Part shown: positions 1 to 10,342 of the stretch, in pieces
Numbering within the stretch: position 1 is the first letter of the stretch
Layout of the letters: each line of letters opens with the position of its first letter
DNA from: Macrosoma leucophasiata
Taxonomy: Eukaryota; Arthropoda; Insecta; Lepidoptera; Hedylidae
NCBI GenBank assembly: GCA_036365455.1
Contig: JAWQUS010000002.1
Coordinates: 6,014,001-6,078,000 of the forward strand
DNA: 64,000 nucleotides
Direction: 5' to 3'
The notes under the pieces: model-generated
The model's database searches: none
Told to the model about the DNA's origin: nothing
Seen by the model: only the letters and a program-made list of their open reading frames with translations
Made by a program: the position numbers and the translations under genes

Positions 1-1080
1 TGTCACACTCATGTCGAATATTAATGTGATGGAACTTAATAAAACAAATTTTTGCACGTAGCGCAATAAATGAAACTTGAGCGACAAATCTTTATGTTGA
101 AGTTTTATGACAAGACAAGACTCAATTGGTTGTGCTCTGACGAAGGGGCTCTACACTACCGCATCATATAATAACATAGCCCAAAGTTTGCCAAGTTAAT
201 GCTCATTACAATAGTCCCGTCCCATATAAATATTCTGCGGAACCTGTTTGTATCTGATGATGACTATTGATGCAGTCACAGAGAGGTTCCACCGAATGCA
301 ACCCATTACAAAGTAGATCAAAATTCTCGAAAGAGCCTGTACATGTTGGATCCATTAGACGCAAGCCCATTAGACAGAATTATTATAAGAATGGAAATTC
401 ATTAAAAGAGCGTAGCCCTGTAAACGCGAGTCTGATTTATTTGGGCATGAGATACCTACTGGCAATACTTGCGTAATATTGTGAAAAATACGCTACAAAT
501 TTCGAAGCTTCTTTGGTTTATTTAAGATATGCATTTATTTTACGTATGCATTCACAATTGTACTCAAAAACCAGAATAAACCCCCGAAGTCGCGATAACG
601 AACAGAGACTCGAACAAAGCCGTTTGTAAATCACGCAGTAGCTGGCTCGTTTATAAACAGGTCTTACCCGAACAATCAGAGCCCGCATCAATCAGTGGAC
701 AGAAAAGATCCGATGATAGTACAGAGCACGGCTAAATGCAGGTGATGATTTTTTATGCTATGAAAGTGACAAGCATAATATAGTTTACATTCATAGTAAG
801 CGAATACTTTTAGAAAAGATGGGTTGTCACTACTGGGCCGTTGGTTTTATGTTCGTGTCTCGGATATTACGGCCGTTTATTATCTGACCGGAATACTATA
901 GCGCTAAGCATGATTCATAAAAAAAACATTATATTAGTTAAAATCAATGTAAAATTTAACATCTGTTTTAAATTTCACAAATTTCTTTAAGTAAGAGAAG
1001 GATATAAAATTTTATATGAATTTTAAACAACTTTTTTTTTAACTTTAGTAGGTAATAACAAATTGGGTAATATTGTATGG
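1..1080. other. AT-rich stretch with no recognisable gene
   Basis: I see no coding sequence or repeat family that I recognise here. A 69-residue open frame at 267-476 has no recognisable motif and is probably chance. Confidence 0.5.
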
Positions 1081-1084
1081 TGAC

Positions 1085-1130
1085 AAGACATCAGTCAATT
1101 CAATTCACTTTATTTGCATAAACATGGGTA
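1085..1130 (-). mobile_element. LINE 3'-end fragment (CAATTC-type tail)
   Basis: Read on the minus strand this short piece resembles the end of the LINE at 1155-1945: a GCAAATAAA-like signal followed by repeats of TTGAATTG. It faces that neighbouring copy in inverted orientation. Confidence 0.45.
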
Positions 1131-1154
1131 TAAAAGAAGAAGAGGTATTTAAGG

Positions 1155-1945
1155 GCAGAGGTATTTAAGGCTCAAAAACAGTGTGTAAGAGCAATCAACA
1201 GGTTAAAAAGGACAGAAAGTTGTAAACCGCATTTTAAAAATCTTAATTTATTGACTCTACCGAGTCTATACATCTATGAAGTAATCGTATTTGTAAAAAA
1301 AAATATGAATCTATTTATAAATCTATCTAGCCAACGTAATAAACATAAAATTAAAATGCGGCTAAATAAGACATCGTTAGTCAATAAAAGTATATTATTA
1401 TGACAACTAAGATTTAAAATAAATTACCAGTTGACATTTGCAAAATTCATGACATTCAAGAACTTAAAATTAGACTCAATAAAATATTAGTTCAGAAGGT
1501 ATACTATAGTGTGAAAGAATATTTGGAAGACAAACTAATTAATGAAAACAGATGAAACATTGAATGACATGACAAGAATGTAAATCGATAATGACCTGAC
1601 ATAATAATATTGTAATATTGTATTTGTTTTATTTATGATTAATTTAATAATTTTAAATTTGTTTGACATTACATACTATTACTCAATTTGACCTAATTTA
1701 AGAGTTTTTATCTCATTGACGCTTTATTAAATATTTAATATACCTACTTGACATCACCACTTAATTAAATTAATCATCAATTTTTAATTATAAATTCTTT
1801 GAGATAAATTTATTGTTACATTTTTCACTTGATATTTGCATGCCTAATGCTTGAATCTGGATGGCTACTTATCTTTATTTTATAAGATCTTCATTAATTG
1901 TACCCATTTTCGCAAATAAATGAATTGAATTGAATTGAATAAGGA
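1155..1945 (+). mobile_element. 5'-truncated LINE, C-terminal reverse-transcriptase end and 3' UTR
   Basis: The frame beginning near 1165 reads KAQKQCVRAINRLKR and continues with LTLPSLYIYE, then after a stop and small shifts the equivalent of NKLPVDI and YYSVKEYLEDKLINE. These are the usual C-terminal blocks of insect CR1/jockey-like LINE ORF2 proteins, downstream of the catalytic palm. The copy ends at an AATAAATGAA signal with a (TTGAA)n tail near 1915-1940, as expected for target-primed insertion. It lacks the endonuclease and catalytic domains and is dead. The exact clade is uncertain. Confidence 0.65.
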
Positions 1946-1959
1946 AGTCAGTGGTTGGA

Positions 1960-2016
1960 GATTAAAAAATCTAATCAATTAATAAGTCTCATTACTTATT
2001 AATTGATTTTTTAATC
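1960..2016. repeat. AT-rich palindrome
   Basis: The left arm GATTAAAAAATC.. and the right arm ending ..GATTTTTTAATC pair over about 23 bp, with a 5-nt bulge in the left arm and a loop of about 6 nt. It lies between two LINE remnants. Confidence 0.5.
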
Positions 2017-2102
2017 GATGAATAAGTCTTATTAAATAAAGTGAATTGACTGATGTCAGTCTGTCAGTTAGTCAGGACTTACTGACAGGCTCATATATTT
2101 GA

Positions 2103-2452
2103 TCTTGCAGAGACATTGTTTTTACCATCTGTACAACAGTGAGTGCTCTGCTGAACTGTTTGATATGGTGCCACAGTCTCTTTTCCTACACCGCATTACC
2201 CGCCGGAGAGAGCGATTCTACCCACACAAACTGGACTCGTGGCAGTGCTCAACGGTTTCGTTTTCTGCCCACAACGTGTAAATTGTGTAATGAACTTCCC
2301 CCTGAGATGTTCCCTCGGTGCTACAATGGGTTATTCAAAAATGGCGTCAAAACAGTTCTTCATGGCTGACTCTCGTGGTGTTGCAAATGTTCATAGGCGA
2401 CGGTGACCACTTTCCGACATGCACCGTTTGCTTGTTTGTCCACCTTTAAGAT
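2103..2452 (+). pseudogene. Relic of the 41.6-kb LINE family, ORF2 C-terminus and 3' UTR
   Basis: Two overlapping frames (near 2103-2281 and 2255-2405) carry SECSAELFDMVPQSLFLHR and then KLCNELPPEMFPRCYN. These match the last 110 or so residues of the intact reverse transcriptase at 41,686-43,578 with scattered substitutions and a frameshift near 2260. The following 45 bp match that element's 3' UTR, including the CACTT..TGCTTGT block, but without a clear poly-A. It is therefore an older, 5'-truncated and decayed copy of the same family. Confidence 0.85.
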
Positions 2453-3180
2453 ACGATTCCGAATTCTGCTGCACGCAACAGTACTGCCGCCGCAGTGCTA
2501 TCGCATCGCTACAGGTCTCCACATATTATCTATAAGTTTTTATGTGATTACATTCCGAGCTACGGGACAAAGTCGCGGCAGCTATACAGTAGAAAATAGG
2601 GAAATGTGGTGCTGCAACAGCACTGTTGCGAGCAGCGGAGTTCGGAATCGTACCTTTAATTATATATTATATATAAATATGTATATCTATATTAACTATG
2701 TTTGATTTGAGAAAACATATAGTTCCCGTTGCTGTATAAGACTTTTGTAACATTTGCTCATTCAAAGAGTTTATCGTGCTTATCCCAGTTTCAATTAGAA
2801 GCCCTAACTCCAAAAGTCTAGAACTCGAAACGGTAATTGTAGGAAACTCCCAACAACTAACTTTCTTATGTTTCTTCTAACTTCATATTGTTTACTTTGG
2901 CGAAAATTTAACGTTTGACTGTAGGAACATTATTCCTAAACTTACAACTTCTTATATGTTCTGGAATTCAAGTTTGTTGTGTTTGTAATTGTTGAATATA
3001 AATTCAAAGAAAACATTTAAGAACTCTTACTTTATTATTATACGTTTTGGGAAGTTTGTGAACCAGAACAGCCTTTAGGTTATTTTTTTCACAACTTGAT
3101 ATAAACAACAAAAAAATATATTTATCTGTGTTTGTGAACTGATTTTAGTTTTGCCTTTTAATTTGATAGTCGTTGTAAGC
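2453..3180. other. No recognisable gene or repeat
   Basis: An open frame of 100 codons (2403-2705) runs out of the LINE relic into this stretch without any motif. The rest is AT-rich and I recognise nothing in it. Confidence 0.45.
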
Positions 3181-3199
3181 TTTAAGTAAGTAAGTAAAT

Positions 3200-3312
3200 A
3201 TTCTTTATTACCAGTAATGTTCAATAAAAACAACAATAGAAAACAAATCGAAAGTACAATCAGGCGGTCTTATCGCTAAAAGCGATCTCTTCCAGACAAC
3301 CGGTCGGTGAAA
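3200..3312 (-). mobile_element. LINE 3'-UTR fragment (GCGATAAGGCCGCC type)
   Basis: On the minus strand the piece carries a CTGGAAGAGATCGCTTTTAG-like block followed by a GCGATAAG-like block and an AATAAAG-like end. The same end sequence occurs on the plus strand at 11,348-11,475, where it is a clean insertion. It is non-coding. Confidence 0.6.
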
Positions 3313-3531
3313 ATGTTAAATTACTCTTACAGAGGTAGTAGAAGAAGTAGTGTACGTCAAAGTAAGGATAAACATTATATTACATGACATAAATATATAA
3401 ACCTAATTAAAAACACAAAACTTAATATTGGCAATAGGAATTACGATGTAAGTTAACTAAGCAAAGTAGTAGACATAGCTTAAGTTGTAAGTAATTTCGT
3501 AGCATTATTCGGTATTATAAGCGCGGATGGC

Positions 3532-3900
3532 GCGCGCATGGCCCAGCGGCTGGTGTAGATCGTAAGCGATCTGCTCGGTTAAGCACTACGGGTGCGGTCG
3601 GGTAGTGTGATGGGTGACCGCTAGTGGCAAATTAAATGCGCGTTTCTGTGCTTCGGAGGGTACGTTAAGCCGTCGGTCCCGGTTGCTATCGATGGATAGC
3701 AGTCGTTAAACCTTATCGGAGGCCTTATGGGCGGTTTGAAAACATCCGACAGTGGGTTGGCCACTAACCCACACCCACCTCCACCAATCCGCATTGGAGC
3801 AGCGTGGTGGAGTAAGCTCCAGGCCTCCCCCAAAAAAGGGGAGAGACTCGTGCCCAGCAGTGGGACGTATAATGGGTTGCGATTATTATATTTATTATTA
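3532..3900 (+). mobile_element. 5S rRNA-derived SINE, copy 1
   Basis: The head (3577-3621) resembles the internal control region of eukaryotic 5S rRNA: GTTAAGC, a CGGGTGCGGT block, TAGT and then an intact box-C-like GATGGGTGACCGC. This is the 5S promoter region used by TFIIIA and Pol III. The body runs through a TATCGATGGATAGCA palindrome. The 3' end, TGCCCAGCAGTGGGACGT then an ATT-rich tail, resembles the 3' end of RTE LINEs such as the one ending near 35,430. The copy looks complete. Confidence 0.8.
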
Positions 3901-3909
3901 TATTCGGTA

Positions 3910-4266
3910 TTATTAGGTGAGTCGACAACTCTAGTATTTACTCAAAGAAATATCATACGGATATTGATCTATAATCCTAGTTAAAACTATAGTAGGCGGT
4001 AGCAAACGCGATATTTAGTCTGTGCGTCAAAATCGATTCAGTCGAGCTGTAAAAGTGACAACACGTACTCGTTAACCTAACTATGTAATACATTTGCTAA
4101 TTTTATCTAGGTATACCTTTTTATACAAAGTGTAGCCGGAACGGTCCAACAATAATATTATGTGTTCATCTATATCAAGTTTCAAATCATTTAACCTAAA
4201 CAATAACATTGAAAATACAACAATTTTTTTTTCATAAAAAGAAAAAAAAACTTGTTATTTTATTTG
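3910..4266. other. No recognisable gene
   Basis: AT-rich sequence between the 5S-SINE and a possible small inverted-repeat element. I see nothing assignable. Confidence 0.4.
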
Positions 4267-4454
4267 ACAACCCTAACAAGTCATCAATGAAAACGCTCAG
4301 CATTTCATACGTGTGTACGTTAACGTGTGTATGTGTGCACGAAATATGTGTGTGCGTATGAAATGCAGCATCTCAGCAATTTATACCTACGTACACACGC
4401 GTAGCGTTCGCCTCCGACTGATATATTGCTGTCAGCTGTTGTTGTCAGGGTTGT
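4267..4454. mobile_element. Candidate small inverted-repeat element (MITE)
   Basis: The ends 4267-4279 and 4442-4454 are inverted repeats of ACAACCCT(A/G)ACAA. Inside is a second inverted repeat, GCATTTCATACG near 4300 and CGTATGAAATGC near 4355, around an alternating GT-rich core. I cannot define a target duplication, so this is only a candidate. Confidence 0.35.
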
Positions 4455-4731
4455 AACGCATACAATTTGAAACATAGTTTGACTCGTATAACTGATGATT
4501 TTATATTCTCAAAAGAAAAACCTTGGGACCTAAACATCAGTGTAGGCATGGACTGTATAAATATAGTTGGAACTTTCTAGCTAGACCTTGTATAAAGAAA
4601 GGTCCTGACTATTTGTCTGATGATACAAGTCGGACTGATATATCAAGGTACTGTCGTGTTGGTCCTATACTTTGGTCAAGAAGGCAGATTTTTTTTTTCA
4701 TTTTATTTAAACCTTATTTATTTATGCACTA

Positions 4732-4868
4732 GTGGCTCACCCCGGCCCCGCACGGGTGCAATAATATAGCCTATGTCACTCAGTGAAGATGCAATTTTCT
4801 AATGGTGGAAGAATTCTTGAAAACGGTCTAGTAGTTTTTGTGTGAAAACACATACAAAAACACAAATG
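4732..4868 (+). repeat. REP-C copy
   Basis: It begins CTAGTGGCTCACCCCGGCCC and ends with an AAACGGTCTAGTAGTTTTTG block. This is the layout of the REP-C repeats elsewhere in the window. No coding capacity is seen. Confidence 0.55.
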
Positions 4869-4883
4869 TTTCCTTTTCATTTA

Positions 4884-5220
4884 ACTGCCTCTGTGGCCTA
4901 GTGGTAGCTGGCCACTACTACTACGCTGAAGTCCTGGGTTCGATTCCCGGGCAGTTGGTTATTAGACAGAATGATGTAAAGTCCTTTTTCTCTGGTTCTA
5001 CTGGGATTTTTCCATTTTCTGAAAATTTCCCAGTACCTTGAAGTTTGGTAATGTGCCCGGAGATGTCAACAGGCTCGCCACCTGTTACATGGGTCAAAAC
5101 GGAACCGGCGAATCGTGGGTGTTTGCATGTATGCTTGAATGCATGCATTTACCTCTGCCTACCCCTTCTTACATTACAGGCGTGGGTGTGGGGATTACAG
5201 GCGTGAAGTTAAGTTTACGT
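4884..5220 (+). mobile_element. tRNA-derived SINE-T1, near full length
   Basis: The head has a Pol III box A (TGGCCTAGTGG) and box B (GGTTCGATTCC), about 35 bp apart, in a tRNA-like context. A conserved body follows, with the blocks CCCAGTACCTTGAAG and GGAGATGTCAACAGGCTCGC, and then GCGAATCGTGGGTGTTTGCA. The 3' end is CAGGCGTGAAGTTA. In this copy a short extra GCGTGGGTGTGGGGATTACA stretch is repeated close to the end. Confidence 0.8.
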
Positions 5221-5267
5221 TTTAAGTCGCATGCAGGGTAACATATCACATGAAAGGTTTTACTGTG

Positions 5268-5480
5268 AGAATCTATATATATAAAAATCAATTGATGTTC
5301 GTTAGTCTCGCTAAAACTCGAGAACAGCTGGACCGATTTGGCTAATTTTGTTTTTGAATGATTTTTGGAAGTCCAGGGAAGGTTTAAAAGGTAAGAAAGT
5401 ATGAAGAAATTGAAGGGGAATAGTAAAAGAAACATTATTTCATTCTGAGGCAATACGAAGTTTGCCGAGTCAGCTAGTCT
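5268..5480 (-). repeat. REP-C copy
   Basis: On the minus strand it starts CTAGCTGACTCGGCAAACTT and ends CGAGTTTTAGCGAGACTAAC followed by an ATATAT-rich tail. It is one of four copies of this subtype, with those at 40.4, 43.6 and 50.5 kb. Confidence 0.7.
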
Positions 5481-5639
5481 TAAATTAATTCCTCTAAATG
5501 TTTCAAAATTAGTCGTTTTGAAGATATTTATGAGTATAGGCCAAACATGACTATTACCCATATAGATAATAAAATTGTTAACAAAATATCCCAAAACACA
5601 AAATGAACCACGAAGCAAATGGCACTTACCGTTTTATTA

Positions 5640-6067
5640 TCCAGATAAATCTAGATCTTATGGTTAAATGAATGGCTTGTTTCAATAAAGTGGCTACATA
5701 AAGGAAACCAATATTAACGCTGTTCGGGGATGAATAGATCAATCCGTGCAGACAGTTTTTACAGTCCTGCAAGCCATTATAACCCCTTTCACTGGATCAG
5801 TTCCAACACAATTTTTAGAGTTCAGTACCTCAAAAAAAAAACGGAACCTTATTGGATCACTCGTGTATCTGTCTATATATTCGTCGGCCACAGACTATTT
5901 GATTCAAAAGTACAAGGCCAATAGAGTTGAGAGGCACACTTATGTAAATCTTTAACCCAAATATTATGTATACATTCTTAAATTAAATTCAAACCTGGAA
6001 CCCACTCCAATTAAAGAGTATAAATTTTAAAATAAAAAATATTAATAATAATATTTTTTTTTTTATA
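5640..6067. other. Left flank of the LTR element, nothing recognised
   Basis: No gene is seen. The stretch ends in a T-rich and TATATA-rich run in which the LTR element inserted. Confidence 0.4.
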
Positions 6068-6071
6068 TATA

Positions 6072-6671
6072 TGTCGGAGTGGAACCTGAATTTGACTGCT
6101 GGCGCCATCTGGTTTGTCGGAGACGTAACCTAATTATGACTAGGGTAGATTGTTCAATAGAGAATTCTAGGTGGCGCCACGGTCGGCGTAGGTTCTTGAA
6201 ATTGTTATCTTAGAGGGGATAGTTACTAGCCGATATCGGGTTTATAAAGGCTAGAAAATAGTTCATGACGTTCAGTCATAGAGTAACAGTCAGTCAGTCA
6301 CAGTCACACAGTTGAATCAAATTATTATAGCGCAGTTATGCTGCCAGTTAGAACAGTGAACGTCAGTGATATTAAAGTGATATAAAGCGGGTAGTCCTGA
6401 ACTTGTGATAGTAGTACTCGTAGTATCGTATCCTGATAAATATGGTTGCCCGGTCCGAAGGGTTTCTTGCCCGTTCTTCCCTGCCGGAAGTAATCGAATG
6501 GGCGGATCTTTGGCAATATACGACTTTATTCTGCCAACCTGTGCTTTATTTCATCATCCGCTCGAGTACCCACCTACAGATGCCCACAAACACGGAGTAA
6601 CATGTCGGCTTATGGAAAGACACGCCCACAATACTACCCACATGTCCGGACTGGAGGCCCTCCTGCCGATA
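6072..6671 (+). repeat. 5' LTR of the LARD-like element
   Basis: 600 bp, ends TGTCGG..CCGATA. It contains the core promoter at 6243-6277 and two GGCGCC-centred motifs (near 6103 and 6172). It is identical to the 3' LTR except at 6092. Confidence 0.92.
6243..6277 (+). promoter_or_regulatory. Pol II core promoter in the 5' LTR (TATA plus initiator)
   Basis: TATAAA at 6243-6248 is followed by TCAGTC at 6272-6277. The initiator A at 6274 lies 31 bp from the first T of the TATA box, the usual arthropod spacing. The same pair is at 10,514-10,519 and 10,543-10,548 in the 3' LTR. This would be the U3/R boundary. Confidence 0.7.
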
Positions 6672-6690
6672 TCAGAAGTGGGATTCACTC
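6672..6690 (+). promoter_or_regulatory. Probable tRNA primer-binding site
   Basis: Directly after the 5' LTR is TCAGAAGTGGGATTC. From memory this is complementary to the acceptor and T-stem part of an insect leucine-type tRNA ending GAATCCCACTTCTGA. The match begins inside the acceptor and skips the terminal CCA. The tRNA identity is recalled and not checked. Confidence 0.5.
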
Positions 6691-7503
6691 GAGCGAAAAT
6701 ATGATGAAAATACGCAGAGTGGATTATTTTTTTTTAGATCAACAAGTTGACGACCTACCCTCAACTGAAAAAAAAAAAAAAAGTGTCAAATTTCAAAGAG
6801 CATCATATCGTTCAAACAATTGCTGCCGAGTTCGCTGGTCGCCTCAGCTGGGCCTCCCTTATGGGTCTCACCTGGCTGGGTGGACCGCACTGGCCACAGA
6901 AAGAATGAGGTAGTCCAGTGCCAACCAAAAGTGGTTAACCTAGAAAACCAAACCAAAGTACTGGGATTTGAAACTACAATGGAGACTTAACACCGTAGTG
7001 CTGTGATTGCATGGTACACTACTTTGCCAATATACCTGGCTGGAAGTTGAAGTATGCAGCAGAGGTTGTGGTGCGCATACCACTGCAGATTGGATCATGG
7101 AAATCTATGCTGGAGAGCGATGAGCAGATTTCAACACTTCAATCGGACATGCATTCTACATTTGGTGAGTCGTTTTCATTTTGTTATGACCTCGCAACAG
7201 CTGATGAATGGGTTCAATTCCCAGGTCATGGTGAATCGGTACAAATCACCAATTTGTGGCATTTCCCGTTGAAAATGTTTTCAATGTAATCCTATGCCTA
7301 GAGTTGAAATTTAACCTAACACATGGTTAAGTTTAGAAAATGGCTAATTTCATTCCCTCTATCGGGGTAGATAGTTTGAAAAAGTTAGTCAAACGGTAAA
7401 GTTGATAATGGTTTCACATGTGGGTAATTACGGGAAGAAATTATAGTATCCTTGTGATTTAATAAGTGTGGTCTCTCCTGCTTTAGTGGGTGACGACTAT
7501 CAC

Positions 7504-7704
7504 TGTTATGTGGTCTTTCCTGCTTTTGTGGGTAACGATCATCACTGTTCGTTTAATGTGTATGTGGTCTTTCCTGCTTTTGTGGGTAACGATCATCACT
7601 GTTCGTTTAATGTGTATGTGGTCTTTCCTGCTTTTGTGGGTAACGATCATCACTGTTCGTTTAATGTGTATGTGGTCTTTCCTGCTTTTGTGGGTAACGA
7701 TCAA
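7504..7704 (+). repeat. 54-bp tandem array inside the LTR element
   Basis: About 3.7 copies of a 54-bp unit containing GGTCTTTCCTGCTTTTGTGG and ATCATCACTGTTCG. The middle copies are almost identical. Because 54 is divisible by 3 the array is open in several frames on both strands, which explains the repetitive open frames there. I do not regard these as genes. Confidence 0.9.
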
Positions 7705-8937
7705 TCTTAATGCTGTAGGAATCTTACCTGCTATTGTGGGCTAAACAGATTCTTATGATTAGGTAGCGGACACTGAGACTCAAGTACCAATTGATATGAT
7801 GTGACGAATATTGAAAACGTTATGTGTGAGTATGTGTGTACAGGTTCTTGGTTCACGGGTTTCGTGACCATGCCAGAGTATCAGTGTGTTGACTCTGGGT
7901 GGAATATGAGATGATTTGGCATTCCTGGAGGGAAGTGCTGGTTGTTGAGTTGTTGGCCATGAACGAGACACCTGTGTTAATTTGTTCGATAATGTAAATT
8001 TCGTTGTGATGAGATTTTATTAACATGAAGTCTGCCAATGATACTTGATATTAGAAAGTGTTGTGTTATTTACCGAGATATTAAATAATTTGATAAAACT
8101 GATGAAATAATTTAGTGAACTTGAAAATGGTGCGGCTGAGATGACATTATAGGTAGTTGTCCGAGAACCTAAATACTTCTTGAGATAAGACAGTTTCAAT
8201 CAGGTAATGATGATGAGGGTGGTGAATTTTCGTTTAGCTGGTCAGAACCGAAACAGTAGCCATTAGTGAACGGTGCGCAGATGGCACGGGGATGCCATGT
8301 AGGTACGAGCCGTAGTACATTGGGAGTTTGGCTCAACAATTTGGTGTCTGCTTAAGGAAATCCATGGACGCGCGGTAATATGTATGGCGGTGTATTGTAT
8401 GCGTGCCAATATAGAAGGTTATTGCGTGTTCAGGTTGTAGGGGATGGATAATGAGAAGTCCAAGTTGGTGATCACCATATAATGCGGAATTTACACTGTT
8501 ACATATTTGCGGTTACTTTAGGTGGGTTGAGTTGCGTGTGCGCGGCACTAAGGTGTAGGTGTAGGGACAACTGACGACGCAACGCTACGCTAAGCTTGCG
8601 GCGCCGTCCGGATGGTTATATTATAATGCTTAATAATGTGACGCTACATATGGTAGGCGCCGGTTGAAGTTAGATTCTTCAAGAGACCGTAAAGTCCGTG
8701 AGACGGGACTTGTGAGAAGTTTATGGGCCATGTATAAGTTTTTTCTACTCCGCGATTTTAATTGATATACCGACTTTTGTAACAATTCACATAGATGTTA
8801 CAGGAAAGCTCAATGGCAGTAGTGATCTTAAAGAATGTTTTCGTTTTTATAGATGAGTTCTCTAAATATGTGATACTCAGGCACTCCTTAAGAATTAATA
8901 CTGGGAGAGCAATTAACGCTCTCAAGACAACCACATG

Positions 8938-9135
8938 ACCAGCCAGTTGGTTCAGCGGTGTGTGTTGACAGTTTCAATCGAGGCTCAGGGGTTCGATCCC
9001 CGTACCGCTGCAAATATTTGTGTGGCCTACGGGTGCTGATTCCGGGTTTGGGTGTTTGTGTAAGTGTTGTGTGTGTGTAACGGCACCCACGACACTTGGG
9101 TAGAAGTGTAAGCGGATTTAAAGTATTTAAATTTA
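8938..9135 (+). mobile_element. tRNA-derived SINE-T2 inside the LTR element
   Basis: The head GCCAGTTGGTTCAGCGGTGT has a box-A-like start, and GGTTCGATCCC near 8991 is a good box B. The body ends with AACGGCACCCACGACACTTG and an ATTTAAA-rich tail. A related tail fragment lies at 29,709-29,775. It is probably a later insertion into the LTR element or its ancestor. Confidence 0.65.
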
Positions 9136-9315
9136 AAATTCCAAGCGAGTCCTATGGAGTTTTTTAATAGGTAGAGTAGCTAGACGTTTAAATTTATTAA
9201 CTGTAGACGATCACGAAGTTGAAGTAAATGTTGAAAACTAAAAACAAGGCTAAGGTGACTTCATTTATTCTTAGGAGATTATTTTTTATTAGCAAATCAT
9301 GATCGGAATTAAACC

Positions 9316-9372
9316 AAATTGGCACTTAAGTATAAAGGTCCTTATGAGGTCATTGAAACATTGGCTAGATAG
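9316..9372 (+). pseudogene. Remnant of gypsy integrase C-terminus (GPY/F module)
   Basis: The frame reads KLALKYKGPYEVIETLAR then a TAG at 9370-9372. KYKGPYEV is the signature of the GPY/F module at the end of Ty3/gypsy integrases. In the same frame beyond the stop is TEPDPCPSDDNDG, like the acidic tail of such proteins. It is the only pol-like sequence I find in the interior, and it places the element with Ty3/gypsy. It is too short and broken to function. Confidence 0.7.
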
Positions 9373-9621
9373 GTACCTATCATCTTAAACTCGATGGTTG
9401 ATGTTCACTCCCTCAGTCTAATATACCTAGGTACTGAGCCGGATCCATGTCCATCTGACGATAATGATGGTAAGACATTCAAAATAGTCCTAGCGTGGTG
9501 GCTATATACGAATTTTGTAGGTACTTTAGCGTATTGTGTTGTTGAGTAGAACAATTGTGTGTAAGATATCAAAGGCGAGGTGTCCGCTTTAAGATGGTCT
9601 GAAGGGCGAATTGGCCTCTGG

Positions 9622-9753
9622 GACAGCATTACTAAGTGGCGAGGTGGCCAATCAGACAGCATTGCTAAATGGCGAGGTGGCCAATGTGACAGCATTACTA
9701 AATGGCGAGGTGGCCAATCTGACAGCATTGCTAAACGGCGAGGTGGCCGTACA
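9622..9753 (+). repeat. 33-bp tandem array inside the LTR element
   Basis: Four copies of a 33-bp unit (GACAGCATTACTAAATGGCG plus AGGTGGCC..), starting at 9622, 9655, 9688 and 9721. One plus-strand frame reads an 11-residue repeat, TALLNGEVANx. A protein role is unlikely given no flanking domain. Confidence 0.9.
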
Positions 9754-10342
9754 GACAGTGGTGATGTTGATTGCTTTGTGGCGAGTTGGCCTTTCAGACA
9801 AGTTTCATATAGGTTGATAGATGGTGAGGTGGATGTCTAGTTAATATGAGTTGGCAGTTAAGATTATTATGGATGATGATGTTGAATGACTGTACTTCCT
9901 GTTTGACTTAGGATGTAACAAAAGGAGTTACACAAAACATGTTTAAAGTAACAACGGAAGAGGAGAATTTACTTTGTCAGGAGTAGCCGAGCTATGTCGT
10001 ACAAAATGTTTTGTCTCTTTGTGAGGGAGTGAATAATTTGTTTAAAGCGTTACTAGTTATCTGAGATGCCGAGAAAAGCACAAGATGATTTGTGGTAGTG
10101 ATAACTTGAGATCGATTCTAGTAATGTCAGGTAGGCCGAGCTAAATACGGTTACTGCCTGTCTTTTGGGCTTAAAAGCAATACCTTACTTTAGTGGTTGA
10201 TAATGACGAGTAGATACAACGGCGAATTAATTACGTCATAGTTGGGCCAATAAAGGCCTAGTGAACTATCATACTCTCAGAGATGTTTCCTTGTTACAGG
10301 TAATCGCATCGCACGAGGACGTGCGAATTGTCAGTATGGCCG

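Noticed and set aside
5169..5618. A 149-codon minus-strand frame as a membrane protein.
   Set aside because: It runs through a SINE-T1 tail, a REP-C copy and unrelated sequence. Its hydrophobicity comes from T-rich DNA.
7468..7744. Three overlapping repetitive open frames on both strands.
   Set aside because: They are produced by a 54-bp tandem array, whose period keeps every stop-free frame open. No domain is present.
7468..9753. Tandem arrays as a CRISPR array.
   Set aside because: Repeats abut directly with no unique spacers, and the sequence is eukaryotic.
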